DNA from: Trichobilharzia szidati
Lineage: Eukaryota > Platyhelminthes > Trematoda > Strigeidida > Schistosomatidae
Assembly: GCA_944472155.2 (NCBI GenBank)
Contig: OX235272.1
Location: forward strand, 94,060,020-94,124,019
Direction of reading: 5' to 3'
Length of the DNA: 64,000 bases
Position numbers and translations under genes: made by a program. The notes beneath the pieces were generated by a model. That model saw nothing but the letters and a program-made list of their open reading frames with translations. It was not told where the DNA came from and searched no databases. Numbering within the stretch: the first letter of the stretch is position 1; each line of letters opens with the position of its first letter. Positions 10,471-21,198 of this stretch are shown piece after piece.

Positions 10471-10880
10471 CACTCACTCTACCGTGGCCGGAGTAACTTT
10501 TTTACTTTAATTTTGCTTCTGTTTTTATGTAAGTTTACTATTATTATAATTATTATTATTTTATTACCGTTAATATTCCCATCATCCATATTTTATTACC
10601 ACTCTATTACTCTTTATTAATAAAATTACGTCTTCAAAAAGATTTTGTATGAAAACACTTTATCGTCATTCCACTAGTTCCACTCCATTCTACAAGAGCT
10701 TATTGATTAGTCATTATCTCACACTTATTACGTCAGATGAACTTCTGCCTCTCTTTTAACTTCCAGTTAGTAGCCCCATCTGGGTTACACCTTATATTAC
10801 GTAATACACCTTTTGAGGACAAATTTTACCAGTATCTGATTGGTCTAATGATTTTTTTTGTTAAATATAATTACGCGAGT
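10471..10880. other. AT-rich, TTA-type runs
   Basis: A low-complexity TTATTA stretch lies at about 10,530-10,565, probably PLE 3' untranslated sequence. No other feature. Confidence 0.45.
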
Positions 10881-10881
10881 T

Positions 10882-11180
10882 TGACCACGGAGGATTGATA
10901 TCAGTTAGAGGACCATTGAAAAGCACCACTGGGCAGCTGTTTCATCCAAGTCTGGGAATCATCGGTAGTACACATCCACCGCCAGGGTTAGAACCCAGGA
11001 CCTTCGGGTTACAAGGCAGGCTGGCTCGTATACCATTTAGCCACCAGGGCCCGATACACTGGTGAGCCTATGAATTCTAACTCCTGCTGATTCGTGATTT
11101 AGTGAGACTACCAACCAGTGTCATCGGTGGGAACTCCATCTGATTGTACAGCTTATGAAAAGGAATCTACGAAAAGATAA
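10882..11180 (-). mobile_element. SINE-A, degraded, with 5' extension
   Basis: The order of tail, ribozyme remnant, B-box complement and 5' extension matches the longer SINE-A copies. Confidence 0.6.
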
Positions 11181-11224
11181 TTTTCTTAGCGTTTTACGTC
11201 TTTTTCTTATGACTCAATATGGGA

Positions 11225-11760
11225 ATATTCCGTTCATAATTACAATATGTATATTTATTCGAATATTTTAACTGACTTTATAATTATTACCCTTTTTCTC
11301 ATAGACTGTATATCATTAATCTGACGTTTGCATATCATCTACTGACTTGATCCTCATTATTTGCCTTTGTCCCTGTTTAATCTCTAATCTGAATGCTTCT
11401 TCTTGTGGTTGTGTGATGTTGTTGATAGTGCGTCGCTGTACGACTGCGTTATTTCGTTTGAATGAAGTCAAGGTGATTCTGACCTTGGACTGTGCGCGGA
11501 AATTGTTCGGTGTGTATGTGATTCTTCCTTACAGAGTTTTGATCCCACCTTGTTCAGAATATTCTACTTGATTCTCCGGTGCTTCTCACAGTTGATTTTC
11601 GGCTAACTAATTTCGTTCTACAATACCATTCTGTGCTTAGAAATTTACCTTGTCTGTATAGCTGCCTAACGGCACTGTTGAGGTTATTTTGAGCTTTTGA
11701 AATGTTGATATTGCCTTTTGGCTGTTGTTGGAACATCTTGTAGCTGTGACTAACTCACGG
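11225..11760 (+). repeat. PLE-associated upstream unit U (single copy)
   Basis: This about 0.5-kb stretch (TAGACTGTATATCA..., CTTTGTCCCTGTTTAATCTCTAAT, ...TGTATAGCTGCCTAACG) recurs twice in tandem at 52,418-53,690, directly upstream of a PLE-A reading frame. Here no reading frame follows. It may be a PLE 5' untranslated or pseudo-LTR region, by inference. Confidence 0.5.
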
Positions 11761-11885
11761 AAGTTTTGATCAGCGATACACACAGTAGAACGCAAAGATC
11801 AGTTTCTTGATTTCAAATCACGTGTTGGCTATGGTCGTCACAATTACAATCATAATATGAATCTCATCTATAAATGAGTGAATAG

Positions 11886-12030
11886 TATTTGTCAATGTTG
11901 GTGAACATTGAATAGTTTGTTTATTCGAACTGGTCTCCATAGTGGCGGGAGACAAGAAGGCTGTCCTTGTGCTTAATCGTGTACTGGATTACAGAGACTT
12001 TAGCACTGACTAACCACTGTAAATCTGTTT
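11886..12030 (+). repeat. Repeat V
   Basis: An about 145-bp segment (GGTGAACATTGAATAGTTTG...CCACTGTAAATCTG) recurs at 59,645-59,812 with scattered differences. The family is unknown. At the other site it follows a PLE fragment. Confidence 0.5.
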
Positions 12031-12108
12031 CTTTACCGGTTGAAGAATAAATTATCGTGTTGCCCAACAATTTCCTGTTGTTCCGCGTCGGTTACAATGC
12101 ATAGTGTA

Positions 12109-13151
12109 TTATTATTATTATTGTATCCTTTAATTCCTAGAGGAACATAGGGATTCAGCCGTGCGTCTCCCATTGCATTCGGTTCTCTGCTGGAGTCTTC
12201 ACCTGGCTCCATGTCTGCCCACACGTTTTCATCTCCTCTTCACATGACCTTTTCCAAGTCACCCTTGCACTGACGACCAACTCGCCGCTTCCCTTTCGGG
12301 TTCCACTCGAGCGATGGCTTGTCTAGTGATGTCACTTGATGGTTTCCTAAGAGTATGGCCAATCCATCTCCATTTGTTCCTGCATATTTGTTTCACAATC
12401 GGTTCCTGCTGTGTTGGTTCGCTCCCAGAGATACCTGTTGCTGATCTTTTCTGGCCGGCCATCTAATCTTGAGTATTGAGCGACGACAACTGTTAATGAA
12501 GGTCTGTAGTTTGTTTGAGATGCTCTTTATGACGCGCTGGCCAAGTCTCTGATCCGTACGTATAGTAAGTGGCACTGACTTCACATTGGAGTTGAAAATC
12601 CGGATCTTATTTTTGATGATGAGAGTTGTTGGCCTCCTTACAGACTTGAGAGTAGTGAAAGCTTGTCTTGCTTTCCCGATTCTTGCTTTGATATCCTCGT
12701 CAGTACTGTCCGCCTGTAGTTGAAACGATGCTTCCCAGGTCGGTCGGTGAAGGAGGTTGTTTCTTTCAGGTTCCTTCCATTTATGCTGATCGTTGTCTGT
12801 TGCTGTTGGTGTTGCCTAGGAATCTTCATCACCTCTGTTTTCTCTATGTTCCCCTGAAGTCCTTTTTTCCCTGGATGCTCCTTCTGCCAACTTGTTGCTG
12901 CTTTTCACTTGCATGTCTTCCAGCTTGTGGGAAATCAGACATATATCATTGGCGAAGTCCAGATCCTCCAAGTTTTTTGTTTGGGTCCATTTTATGCCTG
13001 TTTCCTCATTCCCCGGTTCGCTGTTTGTCGCATTATCCAGTCTACTGCAATCAGGAAAATCATGGAAGATAGCAGGCAGCCAGTCTTGTCTAACTCCTGT
13101 CCTCACTTCGAAGGATTCCGTAAGTTTCCCGTTGTGGATTACTTGGCAAGC
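12109..13151 (-). mobile_element. RTE copy R4, 5'-truncated
   Basis: A 1,043-bp minus-strand copy bounded by the 10-bp TSD GCATAGTGTA (12,099-12,108; 13,152-13,161). Broken frames contain LEDLDFANDICLISHKLE (the second catalytic residue pair reads N-D), a Q-rich INGRNLKETTSF region and the WRWIGHTLRKPSSDITRQAI C-terminal region. The +4 insertion seen in R1 and R14 is absent. It belongs to a second RTE subfamily with R3, R5 and R6. Confidence 0.85.
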
Positions 13152-13161
13152 GCATAGTGTA

Positions 13162-13809
13162 CTGAGTATTAAAAGCTTAATCTTCTGAAACCAGCGACAG
13201 GTCCACCAGGATCTCAGAGATCTGGATATTTGACAGTATTCATATTACAGTTATTCGACTCGATTTAATCTCGATTAGCTTGGTTTATAAAACCATTAAC
13301 TGACAGATAGATAGATACATAGATAACTGCCTGCCTACCTGATTGATTGATTGGTTTTGAGATAAATTGTATTTAGTATACTTCATCGAATATATAAGCC
13401 TTTCATTACAAATGTGCATACTTGCATTAATACACACAACAGTTTGCTATGTAAAGAGATGTTGTACGTTATCATTATTATTATTATCATTAATAGTAGT
13501 GGTACTGTAATTTATTTGTGTGGACTATAGATTGGTGACTGACTGATGTCCTCGTTTTCTAATCTTTCCTTAATCTGTATACAATATTAAGATGATGGGA
13601 ATATCTATTTTCGTTCGTTTATTTGTTCATTTATTTATTCCATCGTCCTGTACTTACTTGTATTGCTAATATCGAAAAATATAAACAAAAATAAAATAAA
13701 TCATCTTTATTTTCGATTTTATCTCAGACAGAATTTATTTATTATAAATGATTATCACTATTACCCAATTGATAAATATCGTGAAAAAAATATGATAATG
13801 TTAGCAATC
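13162..13809. other. AT-rich with short GATA and TTA runs
   Basis: GATAGATAGATACATAGATA lies near 13,304. No gene was found. The last about 100 bases may be a PLE remnant interrupted by R5. Confidence 0.45.
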
Positions 13810-13819
13810 TTGCATTATT

Positions 13820-14779
13820 ATTATTGATGTTTCGTTTAATTCCTAGAGGAACATGGGGCTTCAGCTGCATGTCTCCATTACGTTCGGTTCTCCACCAACG
13901 TTTTCATCACCCGGCTTCACGTCTGCCTACATGCTTTCATCTCCTCTTCGAATGATCTCTTTCATATCACCCTCGCAATGACGACCAACTAACTCACCAC
14001 TTCCCATTCGGAAGCCACTCGATCAATGGCTTGGTGTGTGATGTCACTCACTTGATGATTTGTTTACTCAGAGTATGGCCTCCAATCCACCTCCATATCT
14101 TCCTGCTGGATTGGTTCGTTCATTGTCAGAGATCACTGTTGCTGATCTTTTTCGGCCACCTTATCTTGAGTAGTATTGATCAAAGACAGTTGTTGGTGAA
14201 GGTGTGTAGGTTGTTCGAAGTGCCCTTCGTGACGCTGCGTGGCGCCAAGTCTCTTATCTGTACAATAAGTAGCACTGCCTTCACATTGGAGTTGAAAATC
14301 TGGATCATATTTTTCATGCTGAATCAGTCCTGTTGATCTCCACACAGATTTGAGATAAATGAAAGCTTTCCTTACTTTCCCGATCCTCACTTTGATGTTA
14401 TCATCAGTTCCGTCCGCCTATATTTGAAACGATGCTTCCCAGGTAAATGAGGTTGCTTCTTTCAAGTTCCTCCCATTTATGCTGATTGTTGTCTGTTTTT
14501 CTTGTTGTGGTTGTTGCTGTTGGCCAGGAATCTTCATCACCTCTGTTTTCTCTATTTTCACTTGAAGGCCTATCTTCTGTGGATGCTTCTTCTGCCAACT
14601 TGTTGCTGCTTTTCACTTGAATACCTTCCAGTTTATGAGAAACCAGACATATATCATCAGCGAAGTCCAGATCCTCCAAGTTTTTTGTGTGGGTCCATTT
14701 TATGCTTGTCTCCTCGCTGCCCGCTAACTGTCTGTCGCACTATCCAGTCTACCGAAATCAGGAAAATCGCTGGAGATTA
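13820..14779 (-). mobile_element. RTE copy R5, 5'-truncated
   Basis: A 960-bp minus-strand copy with near-perfect direct repeats TTG(C/G)ATTATT at 13,810-13,819 and 14,780-14,789 (9 of 10 match). The catalytic stretch LDFADDICLVSHKLE is intact at about 14,625-14,680, but downstream frames are broken. It appears to have inserted into a PLE fragment that continues at 14,781. Confidence 0.8.
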
Positions 14780-14780
14780 T

Positions 14781-15010
14781 TGGATTATTTCAATATTCTC
14801 AAAATCAATTTTGTGGCCTGATTCTATAGCGTGTAGACGATGGTTTTTAAAGCTTTTCTAGTTCACTAACTGGATTCCTGTGTGGTCAAACAGAGTCGGG
14901 TCTACGCTTTTCATTTCTTCTCATTTCGATTTCTTTCTATGTTTGTCCTATATATATTGCATCAAATTCCAAGCAATTTAGTTTATAGACACAATTAGAT
15001 AGAGAATATT
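14781..15010 (-). pseudogene. PLE GIY-YIG fragment
   Basis: On the minus strand CVYKLNCLEFDAIYIGQT is followed by a stop. After a frame change NHRLHAIESGHKIDFENIEII follows. Both are typical of the N- and C-terminal parts of a PLE GIY-YIG domain of the PLE-C type. Confidence 0.65.
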
Positions 15011-15189
15011 TAGGTATTTGGTCTTTTATTTTTGTTTTTCATTCATAGGGAAATACAAGAAAGCCTTCAATTGAACTTCGCGTAAACAGGAAGATTTTAG
15101 ATTTTCAACATAGATATCAAGTCAGTTAGTGATTCTATATGGTTCTGTGTCTAGGTGCCTTCTTAAAAAGCATTTCGAACTGGGTAACA

Positions 15190-15396
15190 CAGATTTTTAT
15201 CTACAGCTGCCTTCTCTGACATCACACTGAAGATCCTATGGCAACAATAGACTCTGTCCACAAACTAAACAACAACCTATTACACGACAAAAGTAGAAGT
15301 GGGTCAGACACACTTAGCAAACCACTGAGTGACATCACACACCAGGCAGACTCTAGAGGGAAGCCCGAATGGGAAACGATGAGGTCGGCATGCTTC
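15190..15396 (+). mobile_element. RTE fragment R13
   Basis: A decayed C-terminal stretch (CAGCTGCCTTC..., AAACCACTGAGTGACATCAC...GAATGGGAA) resembles the region that encodes the NSCLRSILK to DITRQAI part of RTE. Both ends are missing. Confidence 0.5.
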
Positions 15397-15449
15397 CAAG
15401 GATGAAACAGAGAAGATCTTTATCGACGAAATCATCTTCAGAGGCTATA

Positions 15450-15816
15450 CAGTTGTATTTATATTTACTAAAAATGTATAGTAATCCATAATTGAATAAT
15501 AAGGGGGAGAGGAAGTAACATAATTGATATAATTACTCAGAAGTGGCTTCGAAAATATAAATAAAAGTTGTAAATTACTTAATGCTCAACGGCACAAAGG
15601 AAGAAAGCGTTAAAAATTTGATAAGGTTAAAACTGTTATTGAGTGAGAAGAAAGGTAATTGAGTGTCAACTTAACAAGTGTGAAGAGGGTGTGAAAATGT
15701 ACAAAAGGAACATGTGAGAGTGATATTAGTGAATTAATTACTAAAGTAAAAGCGAACTAAAAGTAAAATTGAAAATAAAAAATCGAATTGTTCACAGGGA
15801 ACGACTAGTGAAGAGG
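15450..15816 (-). mobile_element. PLE-A 3' untranslated region
   Basis: Downstream of the stop of the PLE-A frame at 15,817. No terminal ribozyme-like motif was recognised here. Confidence 0.45.
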
Positions 15817-16760
15817 TTAAGAGCAAGGTAGAATAAGAGACTGGATAAACCTTTTCTGTATACAGAGTTCGAGGTTGTATTGACGAATTGCCAGCGCCTC
15901 CGCCATACATAAATGCCGAAACCTAACACCCCTTCTACCACTTGGTTTTACCTTGTAGATAATCTTGAAAGACGACTCTGGTGGAGCTGCGTGGATTGAG
16001 TTCACTAAGTGCTCGAGAATTGAGCTAGTAATTGTTTTGCATTGTCCTTTCGCTAACCATGCCGGATAATGTTCAGAAATGCGTTTGGAAAGAGTGCACT
16101 TTGTGCGGTCAATATAACTAGTTCCTACAGGAGAAGGTGAATTTATAAACACACATTGAAGTGGACCAAAGTGGTAGTTTATCCTTCACACATCCATTGA
16201 TCATTTGTCGGCTGTAAAAAGAGATCCGTAGCTCAGCCGAAAAGATTTTTCTCAGTGATCTGGATAAGCGGTTTTTCAGAATCTCAACTGTGGTATCACC
16301 TTTAAATTCAACACTCATAAATAGCAGTTTCTTCGGCACCATCTGGGTTCTTTCAGATTTTCGCTTTACCTACATGTTTTTCTTGAGGAATCTTCAAGGA
16401 TATCCACTTTCCACGAGGACTTGTCTGAGTCTCTCCAGTTCATCATCAACTATATCACTTGTACATATCCTTCATGTTCTTACGGATGAGGAGTGGATCA
16501 GATTTCTCATTTTTCTCAAAGGGATCCATCTATGAAAATTCATGTATTGACCATTCCATGTTGGTTTATTGTATATTGAACTTTGAAGAAAACCTTCAGA
16601 TCTCCGTTTTAGCAAAACATCCAAAAAATGAAATCCCGAGTTCATCTCTGATTTTGACGTGAACTGGACAGAATAATGGCAGTTGTTGAACTCCCTAGCC
16701 TTTGAAGATGATTAAGTCGATAGAGAAAATTTTCTTCACTGCATTGTCTTTTATTTTCTT
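15817..16760 (-). pseudogene. PLE-A: RT C-terminus, linker and GIY-YIG domain, frameshifted
   Basis: Read from 16,760 downward: a stretch with FLDVLLKRRSEGFLQSSIYN (the post-palm RT region of PLEs), a linker MVPKKLLFMSVEFKGDTTVE (16,342), then after a shift at about 16,130-16,150 the GIY-YIG part. YID replaces the usual Y-(I/V)-G in GTSYIDRTKCTLSKRISEHY, so the GIY-YIG signature is mutated. The domain ends in LCIQKRFIQSL before the stop. It is inactive. Confidence 0.75.
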
Positions 16761-16829
16761 CATGATTCAATGGGTATTTTCAGTGAATACAATAAGTCTT
16801 ATTTTCATGAATGTTGGGGTATTCTCGGT

Positions 16830-17320
16830 GATAAAGGAGATCGTGTCAGGAGGAGATGAGAGCATTTTGGCAATTATGGCCCAGCTAAAAAGGACTGTGG
16901 GGAGCCGGGTGAAATGGAGATGTCCTAGTGAAGCCTTATGTCCTACTGTGGTGAGAGCTGTCTACTAGCCAAGTGGTGGACAGTAATTGAGGTCAATGTT
17001 TATGTATCAAATATTAGTCATGTTGTGGTGAGAGATGGTTGCTGGCCAAATTGGTTGACAGTAATTGAGGTCAAAGGTCAAGGTGGACAGGCGGTTACAG
17101 TTAACATATAGATGAACTGACACAGCCACCAGAGATGCAAGGTTAACTTTGTGTGAGAAACAACCAATCAACAGAAAGTATTTTCTACTAACATTGACCT
17201 ACAATAATGTACATAAAAATCTATAAATACGTGTTGATTTTCCGTAATAAACGATCTGTTGCCTGGCCCTTGTCTTCTGTTGTTACACTACTAGGAACCC
17301 AAGGCAATAAAAGTAATATC
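16830..17320 (+). mobile_element. RTE tail R12 interrupted by a solo LTR
   Basis: The RTE tail (GAGATGAGAGCATTTTGG...GAAGCCTTATGTCCTAC) breaks at 16,946 and resumes at 17,288 with CTACTAGGAACCCAAGGCAATAA. The LTR at 16,947-17,287 fills the break, with CTAC duplicated. RTE inserted first, the LTR element later. Confidence 0.85.
16947..17287 (+). mobile_element. Solo LTR, family LTR-1, copy 2
   Basis: Starts TGTGGTGAGAG, ends TTGTTACA, with 4-bp TSD CTAC (16,943-16,946; 17,288-17,291). The first about 50 bp are duplicated 77 bp downstream (second TGTGGTGAGAG at 17,024). The TATAAATA and AATAAA-type signals are conserved. Confidence 0.85.
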
Positions 17321-17454
17321 AAAACCGACTCTTTACTTGTCTTTACTTGACAAATATGACCGACACTATACTGGAACTGCTAAACAGTCCGTTAATTCGC
17401 TGTAATCAACCAATGCCAACTCGACATTACAGTAAAATGATAACCTATTTAGCT

Positions 17455-17530
17455 GCCAGGTTTCATAGGTAAACTGGTAAAGCGCCGTACTATTTAATTT
17501 GAGAGGCGCCAGTTTGAATCTCAGCGCAAC
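17455..17530 (+). mobile_element. tRNA-like segment (other SINE head)
   Basis: An A-box-like TAGGTAAACTGGTAAAGCG and a B-box-like AGTTTGAATCTC are spaced as in tRNA genes, but no closed acceptor stem is evident. It is probably an isolated SINE head, not a working tRNA gene. Confidence 0.4.
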
Positions 17531-18145
17531 CTAGATTTCTACGTCACCAATTACATCAAAAAATAATCAACCAAACCAAACGTATCCCAAGTAGTCTAAT
17601 CAGAAAATATGACTTGATGAACTATTTAAAATTAAATAATTTCAGAAATTAGTCGTTAACTATTCCAAAACGCTTTTCAAATTAACTGATGTTGTCTATA
17701 ATCAGAATCACATGTATAACATTTAGTTCTAATAATGAACGCTAATTATGTATTTGATAATAACAAATGCCAAAAAAACGTTATTTTTATTTCTGAAATC
17801 TGTTAAGTTTCCTTGTTTTCAGATGTGAGATGCTTTAATACAACCGTCCATAGATAGAAACATCGATGGATGCACACAATGCAAGGAAACATAACTGTGT
17901 CAATCTGGACTAAAAAGAGTTACACAACGTTTATTTTTTATATGAAAATTACATATCAGCAGGTTTCATAATTAAAATCAAATGAATCAACTGTTCTGTA
18001 AACTTCATATTTTGGACAAAAATAGTTAGCTACACGCTAGTTTGGTGGTAATTCAAATTTTGGGTTCTGTAGAGGTTTTTGGTCAATTTCAAAAGTAGAT
18101 TATGTCACTAAGCGATACCAGTTAAGATGTGGCGTGTGCTATTGA
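17531..18145. other. AT-rich, no recognisable feature
   Basis: Nothing supported. Confidence 0.5.
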
Positions 18146-18149
18146 TAAG

Positions 18150-18720
18150 ATTTCTAAGTAGTATATAGACACACTGTAGTACTACTCCTGTATTGAAGAG
18201 AATGGAGGAAAAATACCACCTACTAACCGTCTCCTCAAAAAGAATGCAAATCCTCACAATTTCTGAAATAACAGCTAAAATATTAAAACCGTTTGAAGTA
18301 GATATAACACACAAGCCTGCAGCATAATCACTTCATTCGGTATTGTGCAAACCGAGACATCCAATAGAAAAAGAAGATAAAATTGATACCATTTACAAAA
18401 TAAACTGTATGAATTGTGATAGATACTACATCGGCGGTCAAAGTGGGCGTCCCCTTCGAATCCGAATTCAAGAAAACAAATTAGCTATGAAAAGACACAA
18501 TATATATTATGTCAAATCGATGCACGTAGATTATTACAGATACCAGTTTGATTGGGATAATGTAGAAATTTTTAATAGGCGAAACACCCTAGAGTAATGC
18601 CAGAGAATTCCTAGAAGCCTGCTTAGTACTCAAGTGCGTCAACCAGCAATTAAGAAGCACGTTATAATATACGAAATTTACTAGCTAATAAAAGGTAAAT
18701 CACATATCAAGAAAGTTCGA
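18150..18720 (+). pseudogene. PLE-C copy 1, linker and GIY-YIG, decayed
   Basis: The linker portion aligns by eye with 19,000-19,300. A frame (18,343-18,597) then reads TIYKINCMNCDRYYIGGQSG, then RPLRIRIQENKLAMKRHN. This is a GIY-YIG N-terminal motif with one extra Gly in YIGGQSG. Sequence related to NAREFLEAW follows in another frame. It is immediately followed by a second PLE-C copy in the same orientation, the tandem arrangement typical of PLEs. Confidence 0.7.
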
Positions 18721-18744
18721 ATTCCACGTCAACAAAAACGTAAA

Positions 18745-19712
18745 TTAACAACCAGTCACGACAGATAAAACTCAGAACTTAATAAACAACGTCTTCAACG
18801 ACATCAAATTCACAAGAGAAGAGGAATCCGAGAACAAAATCCCATTTTTGGACGTCTTAGTCAAGCGAACAACCACATGGGAATTAGAAACCCAAGTTTA
18901 AAGAAAATCAACTCACTCAGATCAAATACTGAATTACAACAGTAACAATCCAATAATACACAAATGGAATTGCATACAAACACTATTCAAGAGGGCCAGG
19001 ACTCATTGCAGCACTCCCACCTTAAGGAAAATTGAAGAGAGATATCTCATGGACGTCTTCCGAAAGAATGGATATCCACGGAATTTCATCAAAAGACATA
19101 TACCCCCAAGCCAACCTATCAAACCAAAAGCCCCCAAGGAAAGCACAAAGAAAGTCGCCCTACCATATATAAAGGATATCTCAGAAATCACTGCAAGACT
19201 CGTCAAACCTTTAGGAATTGACATCACACACAAACCAACAAAATCACTTCACTCAGCTGGCTCTATGTCAACCAAAAGACTCAACAACGAAAGAAGATAA
19301 AACCAACATCATCTACAAGATAAATTGTAACAACTGCGAAAAACACTACATTGGCCAAAGTGGACGTCCCCTTCGTCTTCGTATCCACGAACATAAGCTA
19401 GCCGTCAAAAGACATGACATCCACTCCCTCATATCACTACATACAGACAACCACGGACATCAATTCGATTGGGACAACGTTCAAATATTAGACAGAGAAA
19501 ACAACAAAAATGCTAGAGAATTTTTAGAAGCTTGGCATTCCAGTGAATCATCAATCAATAGACACATCGAGATTGACAAAATTTATCAACCGATAAGAAA
19601 GAATAGTCACACACAAAGGGTCAAAGTTGAAGTCAAAGAAACAATCAGTTCCAATACAAGTAGCCTAGAAGGTGTGAAAACACACAAAAACAACCAATCA
19701 CTTTCAAGGTAG
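18745..19712 (+). pseudogene. PLE-C copy 2: RT end, linker, GIY-YIG
   Basis: From about 18,775 a frame reads INNVFNDIKFTREEESENKI then PFLDVLVKR, the classic PLE region after the RT palm. A stop interrupts it before RKSTHSDQILNYNSNNP. The linker (MDVFRKNGYPRNFIKRHIPP, 19,049) runs to about 19,290, where a frameshift leads into 19,218-19,712. That frame has INCNNCEKHYIGQSGRPLRL, IHEHKLAVKRH, HQFDWDNVQILDRE and NAREFLEAWHSSESSINRH. YIG, the following Arg and the E-H pair are preserved, so the nuclease part is nearly intact, but the protein as a whole is broken. Confidence 0.8.
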
Positions 19713-20020
19713 TCACGAGGAGAGATGAATAATAAACTCGTGGAGAAATCTGAAAGCTCACTTCAAATTGAATTATGCGCTGAAGATGTCACCTATTAGG
19801 GTGATGAAAGCTTCGCAAATTAAATATCCAGCTCAGAGAACATAACCACATCAAAGTCACGACAGTGGTTTCCAGGAGACATAATTACATCATTCATGGA
19901 GAACTTAAATGAGTTCATCTTATACTATAACCTGCAATGAAGATGTTGTCTAGAAGGGGGGCTTCGCAATCAAATCAGCAACCTGAGAGGACACAACTAA
20001 ATCAAGATACAGATGGAAAT
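19713..20020 (+). mobile_element. PLE-C 3' untranslated region with duplicated end motif
   Basis: Two related blocks lie about 150 bp apart. The first (19,776-19,817) is a hammerhead-like fold. The second (19,933-19,977) is a decayed repeat with ATGAAGAT and GCTTCGCAA. Part of this region also occurs on the minus strand at 56,130-56,245. Confidence 0.55.
19776..19817 (+). ncRNA. Hammerhead-like RNA in PLE-C 3' end
   Basis: Stem I TGCG (19,776-19,779) with CGCA (19,814-19,817). Core CTGAAGA (19,780-19,786), one extra T (19,787), stem II GTCACC/GGTGAT (19,788-19,793; 19,800-19,805), GAAA (19,806-19,809), then a very short self-complementary AGCT-type stem III. All invariant core bases are present. 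The extra base between core and stem II is unusual. Candidate only. Confidence 0.5.
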
Positions 20021-20024
20021 ATGT

Positions 20025-20252
20025 AATATCATCTGCAAGAATATCGAACAGCGGAGAGATGGATGTAATGGCGAAAAGAAAAAAATGTGGAATGCTCGTC
20101 AAACAACACGGAAGGAAGACAAACATGTACAATACGGAAGACATGTGCAAATTGTAATTCTTATATAAAGTACTCGTAATTCGCCTATCTATGTATATCG
20201 AGTTGGCAATAAATAATTTCATCATCAAATTCTCTTCTGTTCTGCTGTTACA
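20025..20252 (+). mobile_element. LTR-like repeat, family LTR-2, copy 1
   Basis: Shares about 230 bp with 43,660-43,929 (AATATCGAACAG..GAGAGATGGAT..., ending TCTTCTGTT..GTTACA). It has TATA-like and AATAAA-like motifs and the same type of 3' end as LTR-1. No target duplication was found, so the LTR identity is tentative. Confidence 0.45.
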
Positions 20253-20284
20253 ATAGAACTATTGGAATCCTTTTTTGGTTGTAT

Positions 20285-20600
20285 ACTAACTGGTATCGTG
20301 TGTCTAGTCCTTTGCTTACTGCAGACTGATTTCTATTAGTCAAGTTTGCAATGTGGCCACCATGCCACTAGGTGACTAGCCATCACACTGCACTATGAAC
20401 TGTTGGTATTAGATGGTTGGAGACAGTCGGCAGGAAGCCTTCGACCTGGGTTTCGTGCTAGTTGGCACTCGTCAGCAAGGCGTGTCGACAATCTTGAAGG
20501 AACTCATGTCCCTTCTGAGATCCAAACCCGTGTCACCCAGTGCTGCAACCTCTTTAGCAGTGTACACCTACTATCCATGCTCGTTGACTGCTGAGTCATT
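20285..20600 (-). mobile_element. SINE-C, best-preserved copy
   Basis: On the minus strand: tRNA-like head remnant with B-box-like GGTTTGGATCTCAG near 20,518-20,530, then a hammerhead ribozyme (20,435-20,482), then a tail that includes ATAGAAATCAGTCTGCAGTA. The order (tRNA head, ribozyme, tail) equals that of SINE-A and SINE-D, although the primary sequences differ. Confidence 0.75.
20435..20482 (-). ncRNA. Hammerhead ribozyme in SINE-C
   Basis: Read on the minus strand: stem I GCCTT (20,477-20,481), a G, core CTGACGA (20,475 to 20,469), stem II GTGC-CAACTA-GCAC, GAAA (20,454 to 20,451), stem III ACC-CA-GGT, then C (20,443) completing the GUC cleavage triplet. Stem I closes with AAGGC after one G. 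All invariant core nucleotides are present. The only blemish is a G-G opposition at the first stem I position. Predicted self-cleavage is after the C at 20,443. Confidence 0.75.
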
Positions 20601-20935
20601 TGGGTTGGTTGGTTAGTGAAATTCAGTGTCACGATCTTTGGTCTTGATTATGGCTGAATTTCTAGTTTCTAGCTTACAAGTAACCATATTCTTCCCTTCG
20701 TCCTAACACCATTATCTTATCATGAAATATTGATTGCAGTGAGTAAAACTGTAAATCCCACAGTACTAAACATTACTTGCCTAGAAAGGTGATAGTAATC
20801 AGAACAGACTCCGAAAGGATTCTCTATGTTCTGAGAATATTCTGATAACGTACATCAAATTCGCAATTTAAAATTATTTCAGGACTTGTGGTTTACACAG
20901 TTTCATTTGGAAACTGAAGTTATTTAGATAACAAC
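20601..20935. other. No recognisable feature
   Basis: Nothing supported. Confidence 0.5.
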
Positions 20936-20960
20936 ATATGATGAATGGTGACTAGTGAGT

Positions 20961-21016
20961 AGTGGAATCCTGGATGAGAATTTCGTCCCGCTTAGGACTC
21001 GTTAACTAGATGTGCC
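20961..21016 (-). ncRNA. Decayed hammerhead, SINE-D minus copy
   Basis: Minus strand CATCTAG, core TTAACGA, stem II GTCC-TAAGCG-GGAC, GAAA, then CATCCAGGATT. Core changes C3 to T and G5 to A make it inactive by known hammerhead requirements. Confidence 0.65.
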
Positions 21017-21142
21017 TACATTCTCCAGCGAGTGAGTGATGGTGTTCTCACTAAGGCTCGAACCCGGTACTCATCGCTTCAAACGCTGAAGTGTCACGCA
21101 CCAGATCACTTGGAAACACCATTACTCGCAACGGAATGCAGG

Positions 21143-21198
21143 TACATCCGGCTGACGAGTCCCGTGTAGGATGAAACCCGTATCCTGGATTCTACTGC
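21143..21198 (+). ncRNA. Hammerhead ribozyme, SINE-D
   Basis: CATCCGG pairs with CTGGATT (stem I). Core CTGACGA (21,152-21,158), stem II GTCC-CGTGTA-GGAT, GAAA (21,173-21,176), then CCCGTATC with the cleavage-site C before CTGG. All core bases are present. Stem III is weaker than in the Sm-alpha type because its self-complementarity is mutated. Confidence 0.75.

Noticed and set aside
20025..20252. Calling LTR-2 a proven LTR
   Set aside because: The ends and signals look LTR-like but neither copy has a target-site duplication, so it is listed only as LTR-like.
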